The position numbers were made by a program, and so were the translations under genes. This document shows, one piece after another, positions 49,911-61,619 of a DNA stretch of 64,000 bases (position 1 is its first letter; every line of letters starts with the position of its first letter). The notes below the pieces were generated by a model. The model was given only the letters and a program-made list of their open reading frames with translations, was not told where the DNA came from and made no database searches. Source of the DNA: Metarhizium brunneum (Eukaryota > Ascomycota > Sordariomycetes > Hypocreales > Clavicipitaceae). The stretch spans positions 496,001-560,000 of the forward strand of contig NC_089422.1 of NCBI RefSeq assembly GCF_013426205.1, given 5' to 3'.

Positions 49911-50887
49911 ATGGAACCCGTAGAAGATGTCCTCTACGGAACGGTAAGTCTCCCCCCTCAACCGCGGCCCTTGGCGCCAGGCAGCAAATTCACACGGCCC
50001 AGTTCGCCGGCATGCTGGGCAAATACATCGAGTACCCCTTCGACACAGTCAAGGTGCGCCTCCAGAGCCAGCCGGACCAGCTGCCCCTCCGCTACGCAGG
50101 CCCGTTCGACTGCTTCCGCCAGTTCCTCAAGTCCCACGGCGCGCTAGGCCTGTACCACGGCATCAGCGTGCCGCTGGTCGGCGCCGCCCTCGAGACCAGC
50201 AGCCTGTTCGCCCTGGAAAGCGCAGGCCGCGAGGTGCTGTACGCGTGCGGGCTGGCGTCCCGAGGCGAGCGGCTGCCGCTGCCCGCGCTCCTGGCCACGG
50301 GCGCCTTCGCGGGCGCCCTCGCCTCCTTCGTCCTCAACCCCGTCGAGCTGGTCAAGTGCCGGATCCAGGCGCCGGCCGACGCCGCCGCGGGGCCCCTCGG
50401 CGTCATCCGGGACGTGTTCCGCCACGGGGGCCTGCTCGGCTTCTGGCGCGGCCAGGTGGGCACGCTGATCAGGGAGACGGGCGGCGGCGCGGCTTGGTTC
50501 GGCGCCAAGGAGGCCGTGACGGCCGCGTTCTACGCCCGGGCACAACAGTCTGCCGCGTCGCCCTCGCAGAGGGAGGATATTCTGCGCAGGCCGCTGCCGC
50601 TGTGGCAGCAGGCTGTGGCTGGCGCCTCGGCCGGCGTCTCGTACAACCTCTTGTTCTTCCCGGCCGACACTATCAAGTCCCGGGTGCAGACGCGGGCCGG
50701 GGGCGGGCTGCGCGTGGTGGAGGAGCGTCAACTTACCTTTTGGCGCGAGGGCCTGGCTCTTTGGCGGGGCTACGGGCTGCGCGGCTTGTATCGCGGCTGT
50801 GGCATCACATGTCTCCGGTCCGCGCCTAGCTCGGCATTCATCTTCATGTCGTTTGACGGCTTGAAACGTGTCTTTCCGCTGCACTGA
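49911..50887 (+). CDS. ORT1: Mitochondrial carrier, ornithine/basic amino acid type
   Basis: Two exons (49911-49943 and 50003-50887; intron GTAAGT...CCAG) give 305 residues. Three carrier repeats each have the Px(D/E)xx(K/R) signature: [20 protein letters not shown] and [10 protein letters not shown]. The N terminus [20 protein letters not shown], then [13 protein letters not shown], is characteristic of the fungal ornithine carrier (yeast ORT1, Neurospora arg-13), which exchanges ornithine and arginine-pathway intermediates across the inner mitochondrial membrane. The short first exon is required: without it the protein would begin inside the first membrane helix. Very GC-rich coding sequence. 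Confidence 0.88.
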
Positions 50888-51960
50888 GTCCCGCAGCCGC
50901 CTCGCGTCACATGTCGTGGTGGTTTACCGTCCGGGGCGGGAGACAAGAAGTTGTGTGGGTGGGAGTGTGACTGAGACAGTATGTAGCGGCGAGAGTCATG
51001 GTAACATGACGGGTTAGTGCTAGATCCTGCGTCAGCCCTGCCCATATTGCACATATATTATCACGCCTTGTTCCGTGCAACGGGCCAATTGTCTCTCTTT
51101 GTATTCTAGTGCGTAGCTAGCTGCCAGCTCGTCGGATTTGGAGCCTGTACAGGAGTACAAGACTTCCTACTTGGGGGTTTGATGATGAGGAATCTTAAAT
51201 GTCGGGTTATACCTCGCAAAGTGGTGAATGAAGTAAGACATTGGACCCTTTCATAATGCTCTTGCTGTTGAATTCAATATTATGTCTGCTATTTATAGTC
51301 ATTCCGTTTCTGGGGTGTTTCTGCGAGGAGTGATAAGTCGTCTGGTGTGCAAAGCCTCTAGTATCAATTTTGCGAGGTTGGATTTACATAGTCTTGCTCC
51401 ACATGGATGGTTTAAGATTCTGCCATGTGGATCATTTCTTCCTTTTTAGACTGCGGACATACTAGGCTTTCGGGTGGGAGTATTAGAACATCTTACGGAG
51501 CAGAAAACAATGCGATGAGCTTGTTGTGGTGAGCCGTGCCCATGTACACGGCAGGCGGGTGGAGGACCAGAGCCATGGATGGTCAGCGTAGCACACAAGG
51601 ATTCCTGGACAGATTCATGGCCGACGGTATACCGGGTCGCTAGACAAGCCTGGGCATTCACCCCAAGTCAGAGCTTGGCACTTGATCTTCGTTGCAGGGG
51701 AGGGGTTTGGCTACAGGGATAACAAGCATCAATTCAAGCTAAGGGCGGGATAGGCCCCGTAATCATCGATCATCTGAAGTCTGGTCGCAATGGCGAAGCG
51801 GGTCGACGATACCCTCCCCCGCCGCTAGCATTATTGTATAACCGCTCACCCATTCGTGTATCCTAGTAATGAGACTGGCTAGAGCATAGTATATCATGTG
51901 TTCTTGCATTGGCTCTAAACTTCAAAGAGAAAGGGGAACAGAAAAGAACGCGCATTTTGT
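50888..51960. other. Intergenic, no supported gene
   Basis: About 1.1 kb between the convergent ends of the carrier and the ABC transporter. No supported feature. Confidence 0.5.
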
Positions 51961-54900
51961 TTACTCGGCAGCGCTGCCTCCACTCGTGTATAGCTTGTAG
52001 AATGCCGACGTTGGGTTCGCCAGAAGCTCCTGTGGGTTTCCAGATTCAACCACCTTTCCCTTGTTAACCAGTACGATCCGATCAAAGTCCGTCACGGTGT
52101 GTAGCTTGTGGGCAACGGCTATCAGGGTACGCCCGTCAAGCTCCTGCCGCAGTACCCGCTGCATGAGTTCGTCTGTTTCCGAATCAACACTGCCACATTG
52201 TTAGCAATTCCGTATTCTGTAGATAGCAAGCTATTGACTACATCATTCGATTCATACCTGCTTGTTGCCTCGTCGATAATGACAATGTTGCCTGGGCGCG
52301 CAATCGCACGCGCGAGACAGAATAGCTGCCGCTGACCATGGGACAGAGAGTCCTCGCTCACTGGCGCGTCCAGCCCGCCGCGACTCTCTAGCATATCCCA
52401 AAGTTGAACAGCACGCAGAGTTTCAATGATGCGCTCATCAGTAGATATGTGCAGCGGGTCAACGTTCTCTCGCACACTTCCGTGTAGGAAAAACGGTTCC
52501 TGGGGCAATGTGTTCAGGCGCCGTCGTAATTCTTCGCGCGATATCTTGCTGGTATCGTGCCCATCAATCATGATGCTGCCTGCATCCAGCTCAAGCATGC
52601 GAAGAATCGTTAAGAGAAGCGATGATTTGCCACTAGAGAAATCTTTCAGTTAGTATTCAAGTTGTGGCATGAACTGCGCAGAGGAAGCTCACCTTCCAGT
52701 TCGTCCGCACAGGGCAATCTTTTCTCCCGGCTTAATTGTTAGGTTGAATCCATCTATAGCAGGCTTAGAGGATGCCTCGTACGAGGCTGAAACATTGTCA
52801 AAGACCATAGAGCCGGCTGACGGCCAATTGTCTGGCAAGTCGTCCACCTCCCCATCCGAATTCTCCGGCTTGGTATCCTGAACGAAGGCTTTTATGCGGC
52901 CAATCGCACCAAGGCCCGTCTCCAACTGTGTCCATTGTGTGACAAAACTTTGGAGAACGCCGCTAAAACTAATAACGTTAAAAAGAGCCACACCCAGCAA
53001 TCCAGTTGATCCGTTGTGAACCATTGTTGCGAACGCAACCAGCATCACGGCAATGCCAGCTGCCAGCAGATCCAGAACCAGGGTCAGCCATCTCTGAATG
53101 CACCATAGCAAGTAGTATGGCTTCTGCGAGGTGTCAAGAGCGTCGTAGCTCTGATCCATGTACTGTGCAGACCACCCATATGCGCGGATGCAAGTGATAC
53201 CCCCTAGAGTCTCAATGAAGTGAGAAAATAGTGGTGCTTTGGTTTCAATATCGAGCAATCGCAGCTGACGGGAAGTTCGTAGATAAAACGTCTGAATAAG
53301 GAAGATGAGGGCTGCACAAACGGGAATGGAAGCAGAAATGTATCCAGAGCCAGTGAACACCAGTACGGCCGAGGTGATGACGCCAAGGAAATTCATAACG
53401 GTCTCGTCAAGAGATTGCGGAAGATCGCTGTCAATCAGCTGTAAGTCTTGACTGAACCTGTTTGTAGTTAATCCAGCGTTGGTCGATGTGAGAAATGACG
53501 TTGTTGCGCTAGAAGATCATCAGTACCTGCCATCGAACGGAGGATAGCCCTCTCCAACCGAAAAAAAAGGTATCAGTACTTACTGCATGGTTGTATCAAG
53601 CAAAAGCTGGTGAAATTTCCGTGACGTTTTCGGAACCAGCATCATACGGAAAGCCCTAAAAGGCAATTAGTTGAGCTATTTCGCCGTGCCTTGTGATACA
53701 GCCAACGTACCAGTCAGATCCCATGCAACCTACAACCGCCAAAGCGGCGAGGCCAAAATATATACCCAGCCAGTATCCAATGTTCTCATTTGGATGCTTT
53801 GCATTGTAGTCGGTCCACCATTGCAGCCATATTGCTAAAGGAAAAACAGAGTTAATAGGTTGACAAAAGGACGGACTCGAGAACACCTACAGGGGAAGCT
53901 GAGCCCAAAGGTGTAAGCCGCGCAGATGAATATATAAATGGAAAACGTCCATGTACCAGCAACTTTGATGTAATACGCATAAACCTGGAAGTCGCTTGTT
54001 TTGCGTGCAGACCCCAGCTCGTCTTCCTCATTGGAGAGACCAAGTTCCTGGTAGATTTCTTCCGGCAACTCCAGCAACTCCTGCCGCGACGTCTCAACGG
54101 CTGGCAGACTTGCAAGTCGCTGCACATAGCCGCCAGACGCGGAAACTTGCTCAAGAGTACCTTGCTCAGCGATGCTACCTTCCTTGTTGAGGACCACGAT
54201 GTGGTCGGCAAAACGAAGATGACCAACTGAATAGTACTTAGTAAGTAGACATGGCGTCGTGGCCTCAGATGGATTACGGTACCTGAATTTGTGGCAAGAA
54301 CGACAGTTGATTTGGTCTTCTTGAGAACACCACCAGCACCAAAGACAGCCTCCAGAACGCTGGCTTCGGTCTGCCGATCAAGTCCTGTGAGGACATCATC
54401 CAAGATGATAAGTGGGTTCCTGGAGTATAAAGCACGAGCCAATGACTACCTCTAGTTAGCGCCTGAGTTCTACCACTTCCGAAACAAGACATCACGAATT
54501 CTGCTCACCAAACGCATTTGCTGGCCGCCACTTAGACGCGAGCCTCGCGTACCAGTTCTTGTTTGGTCTCCGTCCGGCAAGTCTTTAAAGTCAGTATCTA
54601 GCGAACACGCGCGAATAACGGTATTATACCACTCTGTGTCCCAAGCAGACATTCCTAAAATGTTGCTTTGCACCGTGCCCCAGGTTATCCAAGGCGACTG
54701 GGGAGCGAATGCACATTTAGAATAGTCAGAGATAACAGAACCAGAGACTTCGGGCAGTTCGCCCAGGATTAGCCGTAGCAATGTTGATTTACCAGAACCA
54801 ACAGGCCCAACAATCATGGTTATCTTGCCGCGAGCGATTTCGAGATTTATGTCCTTAACAACCATTGTTTCGGAATATCCTGCTGCGGCATCCTTCAAGC

Positions 54901-57218
54901 TAACAGCACTAGCGCCAGCACTGAAAGTAGAAGTATCGAGGCTTTCAGACCCCCTCAGGATACCATTTCCAGGCACATTTGTGTCGGACTTTTGCGGTAG
55001 GTTTTCATCGGATGACGTGCCAGACTTTTGAACAGGAATGACTCTGAAGTCTTCTCTCTCAGCGGACAGGATATAGGTTTGCACACGATAAAACGCATTG
55101 ATGATAGTTTGAAAGTCCTCGAAGCCATGCAGCAGGGACATGACAGGCCTGTCTTGCAATTGGAACAGACTCAAAACTGCAAAAGCAACACCTTCCGTCA
55201 AGGTCTCTGTATTATTGACTTTTGCCAAGATGGTAAAGGTCCCAAGACCTAAGACGGGAGCAAAAGTAAATGTGCAGTTTGCTGTCAACACTCGAGTTAG
55301 ATAGTGCTAAAAAGAGGAGGCGCTCCGGGCGGAGTGTGGGAGCGACGAGACTCACCAGCGCCAGTCTGTAACACGGACAAGAGACGAAAAGCGCGTGAGG
55401 ACCGGATTTCTTTGATTCTGAGATTCGACACAATTGCGTGAATGGTTTTTGTCAAGCCAGCCATCCTAATCGCCTTCATTGTTCCCAACATCTTGGATGT
55501 TACAGCCAACCTTTTTTCAATTGCCTCAAGCCATGGTACTTGAGCGTTTCCGGCTGCAGAGGCAATAGGAATGCCAATAGAAAGACACACTTGGGGGATG
55601 TTAGCGTTTTGCAACTACGACAATCTAATATCTTGAACCGGGCTATACTTGCAAATAATGAAGCCGGTTGGGGGGAATACGGCGATGCCGAGGAGCCTGT
55701 AGAGAAGCCATAGGGACAGGGCAAGCTCCACAAGACTGGCATATGAATCATGCAGAACTGGCATGCAGAGACCAATACGGTCAACATCAGCGCTCATTAA
55801 TGTTATCGCTTCGGCATCGTGAACAGCACTGGCGCTGAGGCGAAGAGTTTTGCCGAAAATAATGGTGATTAAACTGCCGCGGAACATTGTTAAGACACGA
55901 TATGTCATATGCTCGTACAAGGCCAGCGACAACTACAGAAGATGCAATTAGACTATGAGCGGCGATACAAATGGATAGGAACTACATCGTACTGCTTTAC
56001 CAATGTGAACAAGTGCATATGCTCCAATTAGACCGTAGCCGAAATTTCTCGTATTGGGACCATCCGGTTCCACGGTGAAATCTAGTACTCTCTTGACTAA
56101 AAAAGGTTCAGCAAAAGTGAACCCTACATAGGCCAGCCTCGGCAAGACACCAGCCAACAGATCCCACTTATAGTGCCGAATAAAGACCCAAAGCAAAGCG
56201 GTTTTGCTAGATTTGTCAGCTGCGAGGTGTGTGGATGTCAGTGAAAGACGGACTTGACAGTGGAATGGGGCGTCTAGAAGAACTACCTTTTCCCCATCTT
56301 TCCTCCAGCTTAGTAGGTCGAGAGGCATCAAGAATATCTTGGTCGAGCGGCGTCAAAGTGTCCACAGTCAGAAGCGTTTTATATCCCTTGAGGAACAAAC
56401 TATTTAGCCAGACGAATAGTACTCTACTGTAAAACGAGGCCGTAGCTTCTGGTGATGTGTTTCTCCATTGCAGCATAAGCAGCCTTCGCTTTTCAGTTGT
56501 TTCCAAGGCCAAAAGCACCAACTTGAAAAAGTAGCTGGCGAGGTGAATGGGCGCCACGATATGGTAGCCCGGAATGAAGAAGACGGTACGCGCACAAGCC
56601 ATGTCCAACAAGCAAGATATGCCGAGGTAGATACACAGTATAGTCGATGGCCGAACAGATCGGACGTGCTCTAGGTACGACACGTAAACAAACCAGATAA
56701 AACTGGCGATGATGATGGCTCTTAGTGGTATGGTGAGCCTAGTCGTAGGCGTATTCGGCTGTGTCCAGAGAGCAAGCATAGCAACCTGGAGGGCGATGTA
56801 GACAGAGAATGTCACCTAGGACATCATCATATTTGTTAACTATCTAGTAGGTCTGGGCGATACGAAAGAAGGGGTCGAAGTATCAATTACAAGTTTTAGC
56901 GTAAAAAGCCATGATCTATTGACTTTGGGAGCAGTATTCCAAAGAATTACGGCGCGGGGGACGAGGATCAGAACTAGAAGTTTGACTTAGCAAGCGTGAA
57001 CACCGAGAAAAGAGGCCATCATTTCTCTTACCCGTAAGCAGAAGAGGCAAAAGAGTGAGGATGCTCTCTTCGAATAGCAGCGTGAAGTCGAAGCCATTGA
57101 GACAAGCGTATGCCACTGTGGGGCCAAACACGTTGTGAACATCAATCGAGCACGAGCTATCGGCTATGCTGGCGAGTTTGCTGGTGGTGGGCACAGCATT
57201 TCCCCTTGGTGATGCCAT
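51961..57218 (-). CDS. ABC transporter, ABCC/MRP type (full length, 14 exons)
   Basis: A full-size ABCC exporter of 1482 residues. Exons on the minus strand: 57032-57218, 56891-56985, 56287-56815, 55993-56219, 55653-55932, 55356-55589, 54509-55290, 54283-54445, 53891-54226, 53711-53834, 53584-53655, 52693-53508, 52258-52632, 51961-52189; all junctions keep frame. Order: N-terminal membrane domain TMD0, first TMD, NBD1 (Walker A GPVGSGKST, signature LSGGQ, Walker B LIILDDVLTGLD), linker, second TMD, NBD2 (Walker A GRTGSGKSS, signature LSHGQRQ, Walker B IVIIDEATSSVD). NBD1 lacks the usual catalytic Glu after Walker B (D instead), typical of ABCC proteins. The intron at 55590-55652 uses a GC donor (GCAAGT). 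Near a P450 and an NRPS, it may export the cluster product. Confidence 0.93.
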
Positions 57219-58192
57219 TTTGTGAATCGACGAGCCCGTGATTTGGCTCTAGAGTGGTGGCGAGGCCAATTGCGATTTTGGTACGCGGTAATCATGGGGG
57301 AAAGGGCATGAAGGTGGCAAGTGTCAAGTCCAAAGACACCGCGTCAACATGATGGAATTGTGATGATGGAAATTGTCGCGCATCATCTGCAGACGTAAAA
57401 TTTTGGGGGATCACCCCAACCGCCTTTGTTGAGCTTACCCCGCGGGGTGAACAGAGCAGGGACCCCACCAACTTCCCACTCTTCAATCTGATCTTGACCA
57501 GCTTTCCCCTTTAGGGGCCTTGTGCTCCACCATCGTATTTACCACGATACATTGACAGAGAGCCAAGACATTTATTAGTAAGAGCAGCTGTTGTACAATT
57601 CAAAGATTCGCATGGTGACGAAATATCGGCGAACACGACAGCGGGTGAAGCGTGATGACGACCGGTATGCGCTGTGGGACTCGGCATTGGACAACATTGA
57701 AGCAAGACTTGCAGATTTGGTAGCCAGGGTGCCCAAGTGCCCAGGTATGAGTACTAGCTGGCCCGAAACTGTCTTGGACTCTTGGATCACAGCATATTGA
57801 TCATCGCCTCAGCTCGCAACTAGACGCCACATGCGCCACCCGAGCGGCAGAAAAAGACGAGTTCGGAGCCACGGCTGCCGTGACGGACCAATAGGGAAGA
57901 ATCCAGTCTGGTCCAGAGCAGACTGGGCCAGGTACGGAGCACGGAGTAAAGAGAACAATGGTCAACGGTGTACGGAGTACTTGACTCCGTAACTCACAAA
58001 TTGCAATTTACCAAGGCCTTCCCAAATTGCAGCACACCGCATGCTCTGAGCTGTCTATCACCAGTCACTTTTGTTGCCCGCTGTGATGGCTAATGGCATG
58101 CGGAACACTTTATTGGATAGATCGTTTTCTCATTCATTTGCTACACTCTGGTGGTCTGTCTTGTTCGTCGAGCAAAGCCTGCAGACTCGCCA
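57219..58192. other. Intergenic upstream of the ABC transporter
   Basis: About 1 kb. A plus-strand ATG frame at 57612-57800 (62 codons; DDDRYALWDSALDNIEARL) could be a small gene but has no family support. GTACGGAGTAC at 57970-57980 and a variant at 57983 belong to the scattered motif. Confidence 0.4.
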
Positions 58193-59849
58193 TCACGGCG
58201 CACCTTGCGTGCCATTGCCACGCTCCCGCTCCCACTCCGCCAGTTGCCTAAAACCGAGGTCACATCGCTGCCCCCGCGGCATGGCGTTTTGCGTCCCAAG
58301 CTGCTCCATACTCCTCTCCGTCGTTGGCGACTGAGGATCGTCCCAAAGTCGGAATTCCGTCACAATGCCCGCAATCAAGAGCTTGATCTCCGCCACGGCG
58401 AACGCCTTGCCCAGGCACAGACGCGCGCCGTAGCCAAACGGCATGTAGCACGACTCCATAGCCCGCAGGGTTGCTTCGTCCGCCTCCAGCCAGCGGTCAG
58501 GCCTGTACATGTGGGCGTCTGGGAACACGTCTGGCCTGTGGTGTATCGACAGCGTTGACGTTGACACAATGGTCTGCATTCACGGGTCAATTGTTAGCGC
58601 AAGCAACCGCCGTCTATAGAAAGAAACGAAAAAAACTCTGCAGGGGATAGAAAGTGCTCCAAAAGAATTCACTCACCCCAGCTGGGAGCACCACCCCATT
58701 GTATGCCTTGGTAACGGGCACTACCCTCTCGGCCCTTCCGCTCGACAGAGGACACAGTCGGCTGGATTCTCGAAAGCAAGCGTCCAGGATTGGGGCGGCC
58801 ATGACGTCGTCGAAGTTGGGCAAACCATCTTCTTTGACTGGCAGCGCAAGAAGCTCTGCTCGAATACGGTCCTGCCATTCAGGGTGGCGGGCCAGGTTCC
58901 AAAGCGTATACGTGAGCGAGAGAGCAACCGTAGTTTGCGCGGCATGGATATTGTCCAGCATTTCGGCGGCAATCCATGATGTGGGAAACGCCTCACCGTC
59001 GGGCGTCTTCATGTTGCTCAGCTGGTGCAGCAGAGAGCCGGCAACCATCTTGTCCGGATTCCGCCTGGCAGACTCAATTTTGTCCATGTTCCAGTCGGTC
59101 AATCGCTCCTCGGCCGACAGAAAAGCCGGGTCTTTTCTGGCATAGGAGACGACGGCCCTAATCATCTTGTGAACCAGCGGAAAGTTGTAGGAGAGATTGT
59201 TCCAGACCTCGACCTCCTTCCAGCCCTTCAGTATCGCGCGCTCCTCGCACTCGGCATCCCCTATTGTGCGGGCGCAGAGTTCGGGGCCGTACACCAGGTT
59301 CGTGATGTTGTCGAACGAGTAGAAATTGCAGTAGAGCAGGACGTCGACCGTCGGCTGTACCGCAATGTCTCTCTTCAGCTGGTCGACAAACCTCCTGACA
59401 TTGGTCCACAGGGGCTGCAGGCTGGCCGGCTTGTAAATTGAGGTCGGCTGGTAAAAGGTAAACGTTCGCTTGAGCATTTGGCGGTGGTCTCTCACATCCA
59501 GTGTGCAGAAGATTGGTCGTTCGCCGTACATGAGGAAGTTGTCAAAGTATTTACTCTTGGGATGTCGCCCGGTAGAGCCGTATATCTCCCTCGTCAGCGC
59601 CGCATTGGAAAACGACACTTCTCCTGGCGCAACCATCACAACGTCGCCATATTCGCGATGCCACTCGTAAATCTTTTCAATGCGGCGCAGCCACATGTCA
59701 TGGTAGACGGCCCAGTACCGTGTGATTTTGCAAAGCCTTGGCCCTGGGACGTTTCTGTATGGCGACAAGAACAGGGCGTAAATAACTTTACCGGCTGCGA
59801 GGCTTAGAACGAAGAGAGGGAAGAAGCCTAAAAGGGCGTAGAGGGCCAT
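58193..59849 (-). CDS. Cytochrome P450 monooxygenase (secondary-metabolism type)
   Basis: Two exons (58677-59849 and 58193-58573; intron 58574-58676, GTGAGT...GCAG) give 517 residues. The start is the ATG at 59849, directly before a hydrophobic anchor (MALYALLGFFPLFVLSLAAG) and the hinge YRNVPGPRL. The I-helix region is HAAQTTVALS, a weak version of the usual AGxxTT; the K-helix is ESSR, then YRPDRW, and the heme loop FGYGARLCLG with Cys444. The intron lies between the K-helix and the heme region. The overall layout resembles pisatin demethylase/benzoate hydroxylase-like fungal P450s found in toxin and metabolite clusters. It is divergent from the NRPS at 61620, so the two may share regulation. 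Confidence 0.9.
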
Positions 59850-61619
59850 GCTGAATATGTTTCCACCGTCTTGAAGTTTCAATTATGGTATTAGCTTGCA
59901 GTAGGGTAGATTAGCGTGAATTGAAACTCCGCGGCAAGAGGCAAGAAGCGTCGTAGACTTGGGGGCAAAGGTGGGCTCTGTAAAAGGCGACTACAAGAAA
60001 CCAGGTATGGAATTAATTCCGTAAAATTTGCTCACATTGTTTTAATAAAGGTGATTGCTGGGGTAAACGGAATTGCATCATGCCTCGTCGTGCTAGTCAC
60101 TACGCTCCGACTAAACAATGCTCTTATGATACGGAGTAATTCGGACCAGGAACCATACAAGCCTACAGATACGGAGTACCGATCTCTATGACTTGGTGAG
60201 CAAGACATGGTTGATTAACGGCCGGTTGAGGAACATCGGTTGCGAATTTCCGCTTTTCTTAGACAACAAATTTGTAAGACGGCACTCTGTTCCGGTTCAA
60301 GGAGGGTGTCTTTTTTTTTATTGCCTTTACACTCTTTTTGAAACCGGCGTGCGTGTATTGTGAACAGGTTTGTCGCTATTCTCTGCATCCCGGAAAGCGC
60401 CTTCCTCATGCCATAGTAATGCTATAGCCGGCATCAGTATCTCATGATGCCCCCGGCCCGCAGCAACATAAAGGGGGGGAGTGTGCATGGAAGGTATACG
60501 CGGGGGTACGAAGTCGGGATCTATTTCCTTTTCTAGGCGGCGGCAGCAAGTCCCGATAGCGACTATCCTGATTTTGACTACATACAGCTCTCGTCCTCAC
60601 TCTGATCCTCACCGAATCCTTGATTTAAGAAAAAAAAGCACGCAGTGATCCGTAAGCAAATACTACGTCAAATCATGCTTGCGTTAGCTCGTTGTTTAAA
60701 GTCAGTTAACACGGGCAGGCAAATGGAACGAGAAACAAACCCAGGGTAGTTAGCGTGAAGCTTGAAGGGGAAAAGCTCACATATGTGGAACCAGGCCGTA
60801 CGCCGTTGCTGTCACACGTGATAAAAGATGAAGGGGTGCGCTCAGACCCAATATTTATGCAATAATTGGTATGTAGATCCTTCTCCGGGGGCCCGGGCCA
60901 GGGGCAGAAGGACTGAAACGTCCAATTGATAGAATGATGCAAGGACCCCACGCGCGTTAAAAGCGGTCCAAGGCGTCGGGCCGCCTCAGCCGCTCGGCCG
61001 CGGCGTGGATCCGGAGGCGTGTCTATTGGCGGCTGACAACGTTATGCATGGCCAAATATTGCGATAGCTCTTCTGCAGAACGGCAATTGTACGGAGTACA
61101 CGATCGTCATCGATTTTACCTCTTGATCCGTACCATACAGTTGCGTTTTACGACGGAATACGTAATAATGACTTAGCACACGATAATTACACGCCCAACT
61201 ACCCTGCCCGGGACGACAGAGGATCTTGTTTGCGTGTGACAAATGTCGTGTACTCCGTACGGAGTAAGTGTTTGCTACAGTCATCATTACGGCACTACTG
61301 TTGCCGGTCTGAAATGGCTTGGAATGAGCTCTAGGGTGTAATTGGGTGTGTAACCTTAAATCATCGACCTGATGGACAGTCACGGATTATAAGCCGTAGG
61401 GGAATTGAAAACTTGCCAGCTTCACGTCTCCCACCACTGCCTGTATTGCAACAATTTTTGCGGCCGGTGGTTTTGTTTCGAGACACAGAAGCTTCTTGAG
61501 AAACAAACGAAACGTGCAGAAAACATTTCATTGCGTGTTAAACTACACGCGGTGAGTCTGACAACGATCCCGCTAGATACCGTACAAACAGCGAAAGTGC
61601 AATCACGGTCATCGAAAAA
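59850..61619. promoter_or_regulatory. Divergent P450/NRPS intergenic region
   Basis: 1.77 kb between two divergently transcribed metabolite genes. It has the highest density of the scattered motif in the window: 60129-60139, 60169-60179, 61089-61099 and an overlapping inverted pair at 61250-61267 (GTACTCCGTACGGAGTAA). No supported gene; a 75-codon minus frame and a 113-codon minus frame (61042-61383) have no domains. Confidence 0.45.
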
